This document shows, piece by piece, positions 18,547 to 27,475 of a stretch of DNA of 64,000 bases. The notes below the pieces were generated by a model. The model was not told the origin of the DNA and searched no databases. It saw only the letters and a list, made by a program, of their open reading frames with translations. Positions within the stretch are counted from its first letter, which is position 1, and the number at the start of each line of letters is the position of its first letter. Both the position numbers and the translations under genes were made by a program. The stretch comes from Marinospirillum perlucidum (lineage in GTDB: Bacteria; Pseudomonadota; Gammaproteobacteria; Pseudomonadales; Halomonadaceae), in assembly GCF_003336805.1 (NCBI RefSeq), contig NZ_QFWJ01000002.1, forward strand, positions 186,001-250,000, in the 5' to 3' direction.

Positions 18547-20022
18547 ATGTACAAGGTTCATCTGGATCATCACCGCTCCAAGGGTTCACCTTTTCTCAGT
18601 AGCAAGTTCTTGATTGCCTGTGTGATTTTTAACCTTTTAACGGTGGCAACGGCTCTGGTCGTGCACTTTACCAACCATTGGGTCTGGGTTTGGCTGCCTT
18701 CGATCCTGGCCTTGGGTTTTACCTTTTATGCCTGGAATTATTCACGCAAGCCATTAATCACGCTATCTCTGATTGACGATGCCCTACGCAAGGCTCGGGT
18801 CGGGGAAATGCATCACCGGATCACCCATACCGAAGGCCTGGGGGAAATCGGTGAAGTCAGCTGGGATCTGAATGATTTTCTGGACTTGATTGAAAGCTAC
18901 TTCAAGGAAGTGAATGCAGCCTTTGGTGCGGTTTCGCGTGGTGATTTCTCGCGCCAGACCCTGTCCAAGGGCATGCCCGGTGAGTTTTCACGCTCTTTGG
19001 ATAGCATTAATGAGTCAATCGATGCCATGCAGGCCAATAAGGTCTTTACCGAGCAAAACCGGCTCTCCTCCCAGCTGCACGAACTGAATACCGAAAACCT
19101 GAGGGATAACCTGGAACTGACCCAGCAGGATTTGAAAACCATCAGTGAGTCCATTTCCCGAATTACCGAAAGTTCGGAGAAAAATGCCGGTAATGCACGT
19201 ATTAGTCAGAAAAGTGCTCAGGAACTGGGCGGTTTGTTGCAGAAAATCACCCAGAGTGTGACAGCAGTCAGTGCCACGGTTGAAGAACTGAATCAGCAAA
19301 GTGGTGCTGTCTCGGATGCACTGGAAGCCATCACTGATATTTCTGACCAGACAGGTTTGCTGGCCTTGAATGCTTCCATCGAAGCGGCACGCGCCGGGGA
19401 ACAGGGTCGGGGTTTTGCTGTCGTCGCTGATGAAGTCAAACAGCTTTCACATAAAACCAAGGAGGCGGCCCAGAGCGTCAGCCAGATTCTGCGGGATTTC
19501 AGTGAGCAGGTGGGGACTTCCCTGGAAGGTGCCAGAGAAAGTCGCGAGCTTTCCGAGCATATCTCTCGGGAGGTAGAAGGCTTTCAGGAGCGTTTTGCCG
19601 AGGTCGCTGAGGATGCGGAAACCACCCTGGAGCAGGTCGCCCTGATAAAGGATCAGAGTTTTGCTTCCCTGCTAAAAGTAGATCACATTATCAGTAAGCA
19701 GCAGGGGTATCTGGGCCTCAGTGCCGAAGCCGGTGAAGGCTCCTTTGACGGTCTCTCCCAGGATCGCCTGAGTCGCTGGATCGACAAGACCCGCGATGCC
19801 GATCTGGGTCGCTACTCCGGCTTTGCCAGCATTGAAGAGCAACAGCAGGCGGTGTTTGACGGCCTGCACCGGGCTCTGGAGTTATACCAACAGGAAAGTA
19901 CTGCGCAGCGCAAGGAAATCGTGGCGGCCATGCAGGAAGCCGAGGCAGCCAGTCAACGGCTGATGCAGGCGCTGGATCAACTGGTGATGGAAAAAAACCA
20001 ATACAAGGAAATCCCTGATTAA
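18547..20022 (+). CDS. Methyl-accepting chemotaxis protein with CZB-like C-terminus
   Basis: 491 residues. Two hydrophobic segments (about 20-41 and 44-60) lie near the N-terminus with no periplasmic sensor between them. A HAMP-like region and a signalling domain with the conserved hairpin [36 protein letters not shown] (about 262-297) follow. The last 110 residues resemble a chemoreceptor zinc-binding (CZB) domain (VDHIISK..., WIDKT..., GLHRALELY) but lack most expected His/Cys ligands. It probably takes its signal from the PAS protein encoded 3 bases upstream. Confidence 0.85.
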   Translation: MYKVHLDHHRSKGSPFLSSKFLIACVIFNLLTVATALVVHFTNHWVWVWLPSILALGFTFYAWNYSRKPLITLSLIDDALRKARVGEMHHRITHTEGLGEIGEVSWDLNDFLDLIESYFKEVNAAFGAVSRGDFSRQTLSKGMPGEFSRSLDSINESIDAMQANKVFTEQNRLSSQLHELNTENLRDNLELTQQDLKTISESISRITESSEKNAGNARISQKSAQELGGLLQKITQSVTAVSATVEELNQQSGAVSDALEAITDISDQTGLLALNASIEAARAGEQGRGFAVVADEVKQLSHKTKEAAQSVSQILRDFSEQVGTSLEGARESRELSEHISREVEGFQERFAEVAEDAETTLEQVALIKDQSFASLLKVDHIISKQQGYLGLSAEAGEGSFDGLSQDRLSRWIDKTRDADLGRYSGFASIEEQQQAVFDGLHRALELYQQESTAQRKEIVAAMQEAEAASQRLMQALDQLVMEKNQYKEIPD

Positions 20023-20057
20023 CTCGTCCGTTCCAGCACTTACCCGGTTAATCAGGG
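20013..20057. repeat. 45-bp inverted repeat at the end of the MCP gene
   Basis: CCCTGATTAAC at 20013-20023 is mirrored by GTTAATCAGGG at 20047-20057. The left arm includes the MCP stop codon. The arm differs by one base from the terminal repeat CCTCTGATTAAC of the elements at 34861 and 38243, and the loop holds TTCCAGCACTT, which also occurs inside the 34861 element. It may be a minimal or decayed relative. Confidence 0.55.
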
Positions 20058-20096
20058 GCTCTTAAATCTCCTTTGAATACCTGTACCAGTGAATAA

Positions 20097-20125
20097 CAGC
20101 CTTGCCTGCAAGCAGGGCTGTTTTT
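20097..20125 (+). terminator. Rho-independent terminator after the MCP gene
   Basis: Stem CAGCCTTGC pairs with GCAGGGCTG (9 bp, one G-T pair) around a 6-base loop and is followed by TTTTT. It lies 75 bases after the MCP stop. Confidence 0.8.
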
Positions 20126-20192
20126 GCTGGTGGGGACTTGAGTAAATAGCTAGAATTCAGCCCTTGCTGGCTGATCAATTGCGGGAGAGAAA

Positions 20193-20561
20193 ATGCTGCG
20201 CTGGTTTTATTTAATGATGGCGGGTCTTTGTATGGTCCTGGTCATCCTGGCGCTGCTGCTTCCTCTGGTTCCGGCAACTCCTTTTCTGTTGTTGGCCGCC
20301 TGGTTTGCCAATCGTGGATCTCCCCGCTTCCATCGCTGGCTCTGGGAGAACCGTTATTTCCGTCCTATTCTTCTCGCCTGGGAAGAGGAAAAAGCCATCC
20401 CCGCTTCGGTCAAAAAAGTAACCCTGGTGTTGCTGCTGATTAGTGGTGTTTTTGTGTGGTCGACCCAGGATGCCCTGTGGATCAGGTTGGCAGCAACCCT
20501 GCTGCTATTGGCCATAGGTGGTTTTCTGTTATCCCGCCCGACAGCCACCCGAATCAAATAG
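20193..20561 (+). CDS. DUF454 (YbaN family) membrane protein
   Basis: 122 residues with three to four hydrophobic segments. The family pattern is seen as LPLVPATPFLLLAAWFANRGSPRFHRWLWENRYFRPILLAWEEEKAIP (about 24-72), typical of YbaN/DUF454. No enzymatic function is known. A GGGAGAG ribosome-binding site precedes the ATG. The stop codon enters a bidirectional terminator. Confidence 0.9.
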   Translation: MLRWFYLMMAGLCMVLVILALLLPLVPATPFLLLAAWFANRGSPRFHRWLWENRYFRPILLAWEEEKAIPASVKKVTLVLLLISGVFVWSTQDALWIRLAATLLLLAIGGFLLSRPTATRIK

Positions 20562-20585
20562 GCCGCCTTGAGGCGGCCTTATTAA
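20561..20585. terminator. Bidirectional hairpin between convergent genes
   Basis: GGCCGCC (20561-20567) pairs with GGCGGCC (20572-20578) around TTGA, with AT-rich flanks on both sides. It separates the DUF454 gene from the P-type ATPase gene converging on it. Confidence 0.75.
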
Positions 20586-20595
20586 TTCCAGTGAA

Positions 20596-23328
20596 CTAGG
20601 GATTGGCATCCTTGGGCTTTTTGGCCCGCCAGATTCCCTTTTCAATTTCCACCAGTACTAATACCACGGCACCATAGGCCAGCATCAGGCCCCAATGCTG
20701 CAGGGTGAGCGGTGCACTCTGGAACAGCAGGTTCATCAAGGGGGTGTAGATAAAGGCCATTTGGGCCAGCAGCATGGCAGCCACCCCGGCCCAGATCCAC
20801 AGATTGGAGAACATGGGCGTATGGAAAAGGCTGACGGTCAGAGAGCGACAGTTAAACAGGAAGACACTCTGCACCACCACAAACAGGGTGACAGCCAGGG
20901 TTCTTGCTACCTCTTCGGTTTCCCCCTGAATCAGGGCCCATTTGAAGAGGCCAAAAGCACCAATCAACAAGAGGGTACTGACCGAGAAAATACGCCCGAT
21001 CATTTCCGGATTAAGAATGGAGGAATCCGGCTCTCTTGGGCGCCGTTTCATGATGCCCGGCTCTTTGGGTTCAAAGGCCAGCATCAAGCCCAGGAAAACC
21101 GCCGTGGTCATATTTAGCCAAAGCGCCTGAACCGGAAGCACCGGCAGCGTTGTTCCTATCAGGATGGCCACCATGATCACCATGCCTTGCCCCAGGTTGG
21201 TGGGCAGTATCCAGGTGATGAACTTGACCAGGTTATCAAAGACATTACGGCCTTCCTCGACCGCCCCTTCAATGGTGGCAAAGTTATCATCGGTTAGCAC
21301 CATGTCGGCTGCTTCCTTGGATACCTCGGTGCCGGCAACCCCCATGGCGACCCCGATATCGGCTTTCTTCAAGGCTGGGGCATCATTGACGCCATCACCG
21401 GTCATGGCCACTACATGTTTTTTGGCCTGCAAGGCGGTCACCAGTTTAAGCTTCTGCTCGGGAGCGACCCGGGCAAAGACGGCAACCCGCTCGATTTCCT
21501 TGAGCAGTTCGTGATCACTCATTTCTGCCAGTTCACGTCCGGTGAGTACCCGGTGTTCCTCGGCATCCGGATCGGGATTGTTGATGCCGATCTGCTGAGC
21601 AATGGCGCGGGCTGTCAGCGCATGGTCACCGGTAATCATCTTCACGGAGATACCGGCTTTCTGGCAGGTGTTGACCGCTCTAATGGCTTCCTGACGGGGC
21701 GGATCGATCATGGCCTGAAGGCCAACGAAAGTCAGCTGTTGTTCCGCTTCGGTTTCCAGGAAACGATCAAAGGTATTTTCTTCTCGCGGAACCCGCTGCT
21801 GGGCGATACAAAGAACCCTCAGCCCCATGGCAGCAAATTTTTCTGCCATTTGAGTGATGTGGTCGTGATCCAGGGCTTCCAGCTGCCCCTCTTTGCCCAG
21901 GGCATCCTTACAGCGAATCAGGGTGCGCTCCAGCGAGCCTTTGAGCAGGATCAGGTTGGTGTCGTCATCATAGGCATGCAGGGTGGCCATATACTGGCGG
22001 TCGGATTCGAAGGGGATGACATCCAGGCGCTCGTGCTTTTTCAGTAGCGTCTCCTTATCCAGTCCAGCCTTCAGGGCCGAGGTAATCAAGGCCCCTTCGG
22101 TTGGGTCACCCTGTACCTTCCACTGGCCTTCTTCTTCGATCAGTTCCGAGTCATTGTTGATCAGACCGGCCAGAAGGCAGGCGTGCAAGCCTTGCGGAAG
22201 TTGTTCCAGCGGTTGACCGCCAGTTTCCTGAACCTGACCTTCCGGGTAATAGCCGCTGCCGCTGAGATCATATTCCTGGCTGCCGGCAAAGATTTTCTGC
22301 ACGGTCATCTGGTTTTCAGTCAGGGTGCCGGTTTTATCCGAACAGATAATCGTGGTGGAACCCAGGGTTTCCACAGCGGGCAGTTTGCGCACGATGGCAT
22401 TACGCAAGGCCATGCGTCTGACCCCGATGGCCAGGGTAATGGTGACTACCGCAGGCAGCCCTTCGGGAATGGCCGCAACAGCCAAGGCCACGGCAGCCAT
22501 AAAGGTTTCCACCCAATCCTGGCCGTGCAGCAGACCCACGCCAAAAGTAATCGCGGCCAGGGTCAGAATCACGTAAAGAAGGATTTTACTGAATGCCTGG
22601 ATTTTCTGGGTCAGCGGGGTTTCCAGGCTGACCGCTTCGGAAATCATATGGGCAATCTTGCCGGTTTCGGTATCATCGCCGGTACCGCTGACAACCCCCA
22701 TACCCGAGCCATAGGTCACCAGGGTGCCGGCAAAAGCCATGTTGACCCGGTCAGCCAGGACGGTGTCTTTTTCCAGTTCGGCTCTTTCCTTTTGTACCGC
22801 AACCGATTCCCCGGTCAGGGCGGACTCATCGATTTGCAGATCACGGTTGTTGAACAGGCGCATATCGGCAGGCACCTTGTCCCCCGAGGCAAGCAGGACG
22901 ATATCACCGGGAACCAGCTGGGTTGCAGGCACTGCCTGTTTTTTACAGTCGCGGATGACCGTGGCCGTAGCCGACATCATCTTTTTCAGGGAGTTGATGG
23001 CCTCTTCTGCCTTGGATTCCTGCATATAGCCGATGATGGCATTAATCATCACCACGCCGAAGATGACTCCGGAATCGACATATTCTTTCAGGAAAAAGGT
23101 GACCAGGGCGGCGGCCAGCAGGATATAAATCAGAGGATTATGGAATTGCAGCAGAAAGCGCTTTAAGGGAGAAACGGGTTTTTGGGCCGTGATGCTGTTT
23201 TCACCAAAGAGTCTGAGTCTTTCTTCGACCTCGGCCTCGGTCAGACCATCGTGATGGTGGCTTTTTAATGCCTGGAATACATCCTCTTCGGCCAAATGAT
23301 GCCAGAGATCTTTGGGTAAATCTTTCAC
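20596..23328 (-). CDS. P2-type cation-transporting ATPase
   Basis: 910 residues. Layout: N-terminal cation-ATPase domain, M1-M2, actuator with TGES (ALTGESVAV), M4 with AAIPEGLPAVVTITLAIGVRRM, phosphorylation motif ICSDKTGTLTEN, nucleotide-binding domain, MTGDGVNDAPALKKADIGVAMG hinge and C-terminal helices. The PEGLP in M4 resembles calcium/sodium P2A pumps. M6 reads WLNMTTAVFLGLMLAFEP, without the Asp that binds calcium in SERCA-like pumps, so the ion is uncertain. AGGAGG lies 6 bases before GTG 23328; an ATG at 23403 lacks such a site and would add 25 unlikely residues. Confidence 0.9.
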   Translation of the reverse strand: MKDLPKDLWHHLAEEDVFQALKSHHHDGLTEAEVEERLRLFGENSITAQKPVSPLKRFLLQFHNPLIYILLAAALVTFFLKEYVDSGVIFGVVMINAIIGYMQESKAEEAINSLKKMMSATATVIRDCKKQAVPATQLVPGDIVLLASGDKVPADMRLFNNRDLQIDESALTGESVAVQKERAELEKDTVLADRVNMAFAGTLVTYGSGMGVVSGTGDDTETGKIAHMISEAVSLETPLTQKIQAFSKILLYVILTLAAITFGVGLLHGQDWVETFMAAVALAVAAIPEGLPAVVTITLAIGVRRMALRNAIVRKLPAVETLGSTTIICSDKTGTLTENQMTVQKIFAGSQEYDLSGSGYYPEGQVQETGGQPLEQLPQGLHACLLAGLINNDSELIEEEGQWKVQGDPTEGALITSALKAGLDKETLLKKHERLDVIPFESDRQYMATLHAYDDDTNLILLKGSLERTLIRCKDALGKEGQLEALDHDHITQMAEKFAAMGLRVLCIAQQRVPREENTFDRFLETEAEQQLTFVGLQAMIDPPRQEAIRAVNTCQKAGISVKMITGDHALTARAIAQQIGINNPDPDAEEHRVLTGRELAEMSDHELLKEIERVAVFARVAPEQKLKLVTALQAKKHVVAMTGDGVNDAPALKKADIGVAMGVAGTEVSKEAADMVLTDDNFATIEGAVEEGRNVFDNLVKFITWILPTNLGQGMVIMVAILIGTTLPVLPVQALWLNMTTAVFLGLMLAFEPKEPGIMKRRPREPDSSILNPEMIGRIFSVSTLLLIGAFGLFKWALIQGETEEVARTLAVTLFVVVQSVFLFNCRSLTVSLFHTPMFSNLWIWAGVAAMLLAQMAFIYTPLMNLLFQSAPLTLQHWGLMLAYGAVVLVLVEIEKGIWRAKKPKDANP

Positions 23329-23403
23329 GGCTATCCTCCTTTCGCGGCTGCACAAAGCTAATCCTATCACAGTGTTAGTGGGGATAAAGTTAAATTTGGG
23401 CAT

Positions 23404-23436
23404 AAAAAAGCCCGCCAGAAACAGCTTCTGGCGGGC
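23404..23436 (-). terminator. Strong rho-independent terminator of ahcY
   Basis: GCCCGCCAGAA pairs with TTCTGGCGGGC around a 5-base loop. Read on the minus strand, it is followed by a six-base T run. It lies 20 bases after the ahcY stop. Confidence 0.9.
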
Positions 23437-23455
23437 GGGTTAGCCTAGACCGAAA

Positions 23456-24847
23456 TTAGTAGCGGTAGGCATCTGTTTTGAAGGGGCCTTCCTGAGGTAC
23501 ACCCAGGTAGTTGGCCTGTTCTTCGGTCAGCTGGGTTACCACGCCACCAAAGCCCTGAACCATGTAGCGGGCGACTTCTTCATCCAGCTGCTTGGGCAGC
23601 ACACTGACCGTCACCTGGCTGGCTTTCTGGTCAGCGGGCAGGTCAGCAAAGGCGACCTTGAACAGGTGAATCTGGGCCAGTACCTGGTTGGCAAAGGAAC
23701 CATCCATAATCCGGCTAGGGTGACCGGTGGCGTTGCCCAGGTTAACCAGGCGACCTTCGGAGAGAAGAATCAGGTAGTCATCACTGGCTTCCTCGAACTG
23801 ACCGGGTTTGCCATCGCGGAAAACCTTGTGAACCTGGGGTTTGATTTCCTGCCAGCCCCAGTTTTCACGCATAAAGGCGGTATCGATTTCATTATCAAAG
23901 TGACCGATATTACATACCACAGCACCTTTTTTCAGGGCCTTCATCATGGGTGCGTCGCAAACATTGACGTTACCCGTGGTGGTGACCAGCAGGTCGATAC
24001 GGCCCAGCAGTGTTTTGTCCACACCATCATCGCGGCCCGTGTTCTTGCCGTTGAGGTAAGGGGAAACCACTTCATAGCCATCCATGCAGGCCTGCATGGC
24101 GCAGATGGGATCGGCTTCGGTTACGCGTACGATCATGCCTTCCTGACGCAGGGAAGCCGCCGAGCCCTTGCCCACATCACCATAGCCGATCACCAGTGCC
24201 TGCTTACCGGACAGCAGGTGGTCAGTGGCCCGCTTGATGGCATCGTTCAAACTGTGGCGGCAGCCGTACTTGTTGTCGTTCTTGGATTTGGTCACAGCAT
24301 CATTAACATTAATGGCGGGCACCTTGAGGGTTCCGGCTTCCAGCATTTCCAGCAGACGGTGAACGCCGGTGGTGGTTTCTTCGGAAATACCGTGAATGCC
24401 TTCCAGCATTTCAGGGTATTCCTTGTGCAGAATTTCGGTCAGATCGCCGCCATCATCCAGCACCATGTTGGGCACCCAGCCTTCCTTGCCTTCAATGGTC
24501 TGCTTAATGCACCAGATATACTCTTCTTCGGTTTCACCCTTCCAGGCAAAAACGGGGATACCAGCAGCGGCAATGGCGGCTGCAGCATGATCCTGGGTAG
24601 AGAAGATATTGCAGGAAGACCAGCGGACCTCGGCCCCCAGATCGACCAGGGTTTCAATCAGGACCCCGGTCTGGATGGTCATGTGAATACAACCGGCAAT
24701 GCGAGCACCCTTGAGCGGTTGTTGGCTGCGGTACTTGTTGCGAATGGCCATGAGAGCGGGCATTTCCATTTCCGCAATATGCAGTTCCTTGCGGCCCCAG
24801 TCGGCCAGTTGAATATCGGCAACCTTGTAATCATTAAAACTTGTCAT
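23456..24847 (-). CDS. ahcY: Adenosylhomocysteinase
   Basis: 463-residue NAD-dependent enzyme splitting S-adenosylhomocysteine into adenosine and homocysteine, which removes the inhibitor of methyltransferases. It has the N-terminal substrate domain ([19 protein letters not shown]), the catalytic lysine and aspartate region ([13 protein letters not shown]), NAD-binding [13 protein letters not shown] and the C-terminal KTDAYRY typical of SAHases. An SAH riboswitch stands upstream, so expression should rise when SAH accumulates. Confidence 0.97.
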   Translation of the reverse strand: MTSFNDYKVADIQLADWGRKELHIAEMEMPALMAIRNKYRSQQPLKGARIAGCIHMTIQTGVLIETLVDLGAEVRWSSCNIFSTQDHAAAAIAAAGIPVFAWKGETEEEYIWCIKQTIEGKEGWVPNMVLDDGGDLTEILHKEYPEMLEGIHGISEETTTGVHRLLEMLEAGTLKVPAINVNDAVTKSKNDNKYGCRHSLNDAIKRATDHLLSGKQALVIGYGDVGKGSAASLRQEGMIVRVTEADPICAMQACMDGYEVVSPYLNGKNTGRDDGVDKTLLGRIDLLVTTTGNVNVCDAPMMKALKKGAVVCNIGHFDNEIDTAFMRENWGWQEIKPQVHKVFRDGKPGQFEEASDDYLILLSEGRLVNLGNATGHPSRIMDGSFANQVLAQIHLFKVAFADLPADQKASQVTVSVLPKQLDEEVARYMVQGFGGVVTQLTEEQANYLGVPQEGPFKTDAYRY

Positions 24848-24872
24848 CTGACACTCCGTTTAACTAATGGCT

Positions 24873-24897
24873 AAAAACCCGCTACCGCCTGCAGTAG
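24873..24897 (-). terminator. Possible expression-platform hairpin of the SAH riboswitch
   Basis: On the minus strand CTACTG pairs with CGGTAG around CAGG (24882-24897), and GGGTTTTT follows. It lies between the riboswitch aptamer and the ahcY start. The stem is short, so a transcription-termination role is only suggested. An overlapping alternative stem (GCCT/AGGC) could be the competing structure. Confidence 0.4.
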
Positions 24898-24924
24898 GCA
24901 GTCGAGCTGGGTATTTAAAGTTGA

Positions 24925-24997
24925 ACGGGCGCCGTTGAATGCTGTTTCCTGCTTTGAGCCTGACAGACGAAAAAGCTGCTGCAGCGCCCCTCAAAAC
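24925..24997 (-). promoter_or_regulatory. S-adenosylhomocysteine (SAH) riboswitch
   Basis: On the minus strand the segment reads TTTGAGGGGCGCTGC, then CAGGCTCAAA, then AACGGCGCCC. TTTGAG and CTCAAA form the closing stem P1. GGGCGC pairs with the downstream GCGCCC as the pseudoknot. Conserved GAGGGGCGCUGC, CAGGCUC and AACGGCGC blocks match the SAH aptamer known upstream of ahcY in proteobacteria. It lies about 80 bases upstream of the ahcY ATG. Confidence 0.88.
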
Positions 24998-25100
24998 AGG
25001 GAAGGGAGGGCAGTAAAAGCTGCCCGCGAATATTATAGCCCTCCTCGGGTTTTTTCTCATCCTCGAGTGCTCTTTATTGGTGACCTTTCGACCCAAAGAT

Positions 25101-25157
25101 AGTAATGATTAGCATTTGCGAATTTTTGCTAGTTAATTTAAAGTGAGAAGCATTTTC
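25101..25157. promoter_or_regulatory. Two Fur-like boxes upstream of the siderophore ABC operon
   Basis: AGTAATGATTAGCATTTGC at 25101-25119 and TAAAGTGAGAAGCATTTTC at 25139-25157 each match the 19-base Fur consensus (GATAATGATAATCATTATC) at 13 positions by hand count. Both lie upstream of the binding-protein start at 25253. This fits iron repression of the operon. Confidence 0.7.
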
Positions 25158-25252
25158 AATGATAGGGTTAAGCAGCTGCTCTGACTGAGGGTTGCTTTTA
25201 GGCAGTCTTCACCACCCCGGTCGGATCTAAGGCGCCTCGAAGGAGTGCAAAA

Positions 25253-26404
25253 ATGATGTTGAAGAAGCTGGCAGTTGGTTTATGCCTGGTGACGGGTTTA
25301 TACGGATTTCTTCCGGCTCAGGTTGTGGCTGAGCGTGAGCTGGTTGATGTGGCCGGGCGCAGCGTTACTCTTCCCGATCAGGTAAACCGGCTTCTCCTTG
25401 GTGAAGGCCGTTTTATACCTGCTTTGGGAATTCTGCTGGAGGATCCGGTGGCTCCTGTCGCTGCAACCTTGGGTGATTTTGAGCGTTTTGATGCCCCCAG
25501 CTATGCCCAGTATCGCCAGCATTTTCCACAAGTGGATGACCTGCCGCGAGTCGGTGTAGCCAGTGCCGACAGTTTTGATCTGGAAAAAGCCATCAGTTTG
25601 CAGCCGGATCTGGCCATCTTTGCTCTCCAGGGACATGGCCCTTCTCTGGCCAATCAACAGTTGGTGGAACGCCTGGAAGCTGCAGGTATTCCGGTCGTTT
25701 TTATCGATTTTCGCAAGGCTCCTTTGGAAAATACCCTGCCCAGCATCGAGCTGCTGGGTGAGATCTTGAACCGCCAGGAAAAAGCCGCTGCTTTTATTGA
25801 TTTCTACCAGTCCCAGTTCAATCAGTTGCAAAGCTCCCTGGATGAGATAGGCACTTCAGCCCCGCAGGTTTTTATTCATAGCCGTGTCGGCCTGTCCGAG
25901 CAGTGTTGCGAAACCATGGCTCATGGCATGCTGGGGAACTTCATCGAGGCATCTGGAGGCCAAAACCTGGCCAAGCCTTTGCTGCCCGGTGTTTCCGGGG
26001 TAATCAGCCCGGAACTCCTGCTCAGTCAGCCACCTCAAGTCTATATCGCAACAGCCATCGGCTCGGAGCAGTCTGCCAATTTTCCCGATAGTATTGCCCT
26101 GGGTGCGGGCACTTCCCCGGAGTTTGCCCAGGCTAGCTTCCAACAGGCCCTGGCGCAGCAACGTCTTGAGGCCTTGCAGCCCGTGATTGAAGGGCGGGCA
26201 CATGCAATCTGGCATCATTTTTACAATTCTCCCTTTAACCTGGTCGCTCTTCAGGTATTTGCCCGCTGGAACTATCCGGATCAGCTGCAGCATCTGGATC
26301 CGCAAGCCACTTTGGCTCATTTCTATGATGAATTTCAGCCTGTTGACCTCCAGGGAACCTACTGGATCAGTCTCGATCCTACAGATGCGGATCCGGAGGA
26401 TTAA
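25253..26404 (+). CDS. Iron-siderophore ABC transporter, periplasmic binding protein
   Basis: 383 residues with a signal peptide ending near QVVAE (about residue 27). It is a type III (FecB/FhuD/BtuF-like) binding protein: RELVDVAGRSVTLPDQVNRLLL at the start of the mature form, and SLQPDLAIFALQG and HSRVGLSEQCCETMAHGMLG in the two lobes. It carries ferric siderophore or a related chelate to the permease 3 bases downstream. AAGGAGT precedes the start. A second ATG directly follows the first. Confidence 0.88.
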   Translation: MMLKKLAVGLCLVTGLYGFLPAQVVAERELVDVAGRSVTLPDQVNRLLLGEGRFIPALGILLEDPVAPVAATLGDFERFDAPSYAQYRQHFPQVDDLPRVGVASADSFDLEKAISLQPDLAIFALQGHGPSLANQQLVERLEAAGIPVVFIDFRKAPLENTLPSIELLGEILNRQEKAAAFIDFYQSQFNQLQSSLDEIGTSAPQVFIHSRVGLSEQCCETMAHGMLGNFIEASGGQNLAKPLLPGVSGVISPELLLSQPPQVYIATAIGSEQSANFPDSIALGAGTSPEFAQASFQQALAQQRLEALQPVIEGRAHAIWHHFYNSPFNLVALQVFARWNYPDQLQHLDPQATLAHFYDEFQPVDLQGTYWISLDPTDADPED

Positions 26405-26407
26405 TGC

Positions 26408-27475
26408 ATGGAAGCCAGCCTGAATCCACCTGCTGAACAACAAACCCTGGCTGCAGCCTATCGCCAGTCGGTTCGGGGGCGTCGTCTGCTATTGCTGCTG
26501 TTGATCCTTGCCGTTATCGCCTCCTTCTTGGTCGATCTGACTCTGGGTGCCTCTAATCTGGGCCTGATGGATCTGCTTATCGGCCTGGGATCGCCAGCAA
26601 GCCTGACCCCGGGTGAAAAAGTCATTCTCTGGGACATGCGTCTTCCCTTCGCTGTTATGGCCTTGCTGGTCGGGGCAGCTTTGGGCTGGGCCGGTTCAGA
26701 GATACAGACCGCTTTGAACAACCCCCTGGCCAGTCCTTTTACCCTGGGTATTTCCGGAGCCGCTACCTTGGGTGCCGCGACAGCTCTGGTATTGGACTGG
26801 GGCTTTACCGGTCTGGCGCAAACGACCCTGATTCCTTTGTTTGCCTTTGTTTTTGCCCTGGGTTGCTCGCTGGTGATTCAATTGGTAGCAAGGCGTTTTG
26901 ATGCCTCCATCGAAATGCTGGTGCTTTTTGGCATAGCACTTTTCTTTACCATGAATGCGCTGGTGGCGCTGCTGCAGTTCTATGCCGATGCCGATACCGT
27001 TCAGCAGATCGTCTTCTGGACACTGGGTAGCGTGACCCGGGCTAACTGGGACAAGATCACCCTGATTGCGGTCCTGATGGGCCTGTGTCTGCCCTTTTCT
27101 ATTCGCAGTCTTTGGGCCATGACCGCTTTGCGCGCCGGGGAATTGCAAGCTAGATCCTTGGGTATTGATATCAAACGCTTGCGTCTTGGGGTGCTGCTGC
27201 GTGTCAGCCTGCTTACCGCCGTGGCGGTTGCCTTTGTCGGTGAAATTGGCTTTGTGGGGCTGGTTGGCCCCCATATCGCCCGACTGCTGCTGGGAGAAGA
27301 TCATCGTTTTTACATTCCCGGCAGTGCTCTGGCCGGTGCCCTGATCATGTCCCTGGCCTCGATACTGAGTAAATCACTGATCCCCGGCGTAATTCTGCCC
27401 CTGGGCATTGTAACCGCCCTGGTCGGTATTCCCCTGTTTATGGCCCTTATCTTGCGCAGGCAGAAGCTGTTATGA
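26408..27475 (+). CDS. Iron-siderophore ABC transporter permease (FecCD family)
   Basis: 355-residue permease with about ten membrane helices. Typical FecCD motifs are LRLPFAVMALLVGAALGWAGSEIQTALNNPLASPFTLGISGAATLGA (about 78-124, here beginning MRLPFA) and GEIGFVGLVGPHIARLLLGEDHRFYIPGSAL. A single permease gene implies a homodimer. The stop overlaps the ATPase start by 4 bases. Confidence 0.93.
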   Translation: MEASLNPPAEQQTLAAAYRQSVRGRRLLLLLLILAVIASFLVDLTLGASNLGLMDLLIGLGSPASLTPGEKVILWDMRLPFAVMALLVGAALGWAGSEIQTALNNPLASPFTLGISGAATLGAATALVLDWGFTGLAQTTLIPLFAFVFALGCSLVIQLVARRFDASIEMLVLFGIALFFTMNALVALLQFYADADTVQQIVFWTLGSVTRANWDKITLIAVLMGLCLPFSIRSLWAMTALRAGELQARSLGIDIKRLRLGVLLRVSLLTAVAVAFVGEIGFVGLVGPHIARLLLGEDHRFYIPGSALAGALIMSLASILSKSLIPGVILPLGIVTALVGIPLFMALILRRQKLL

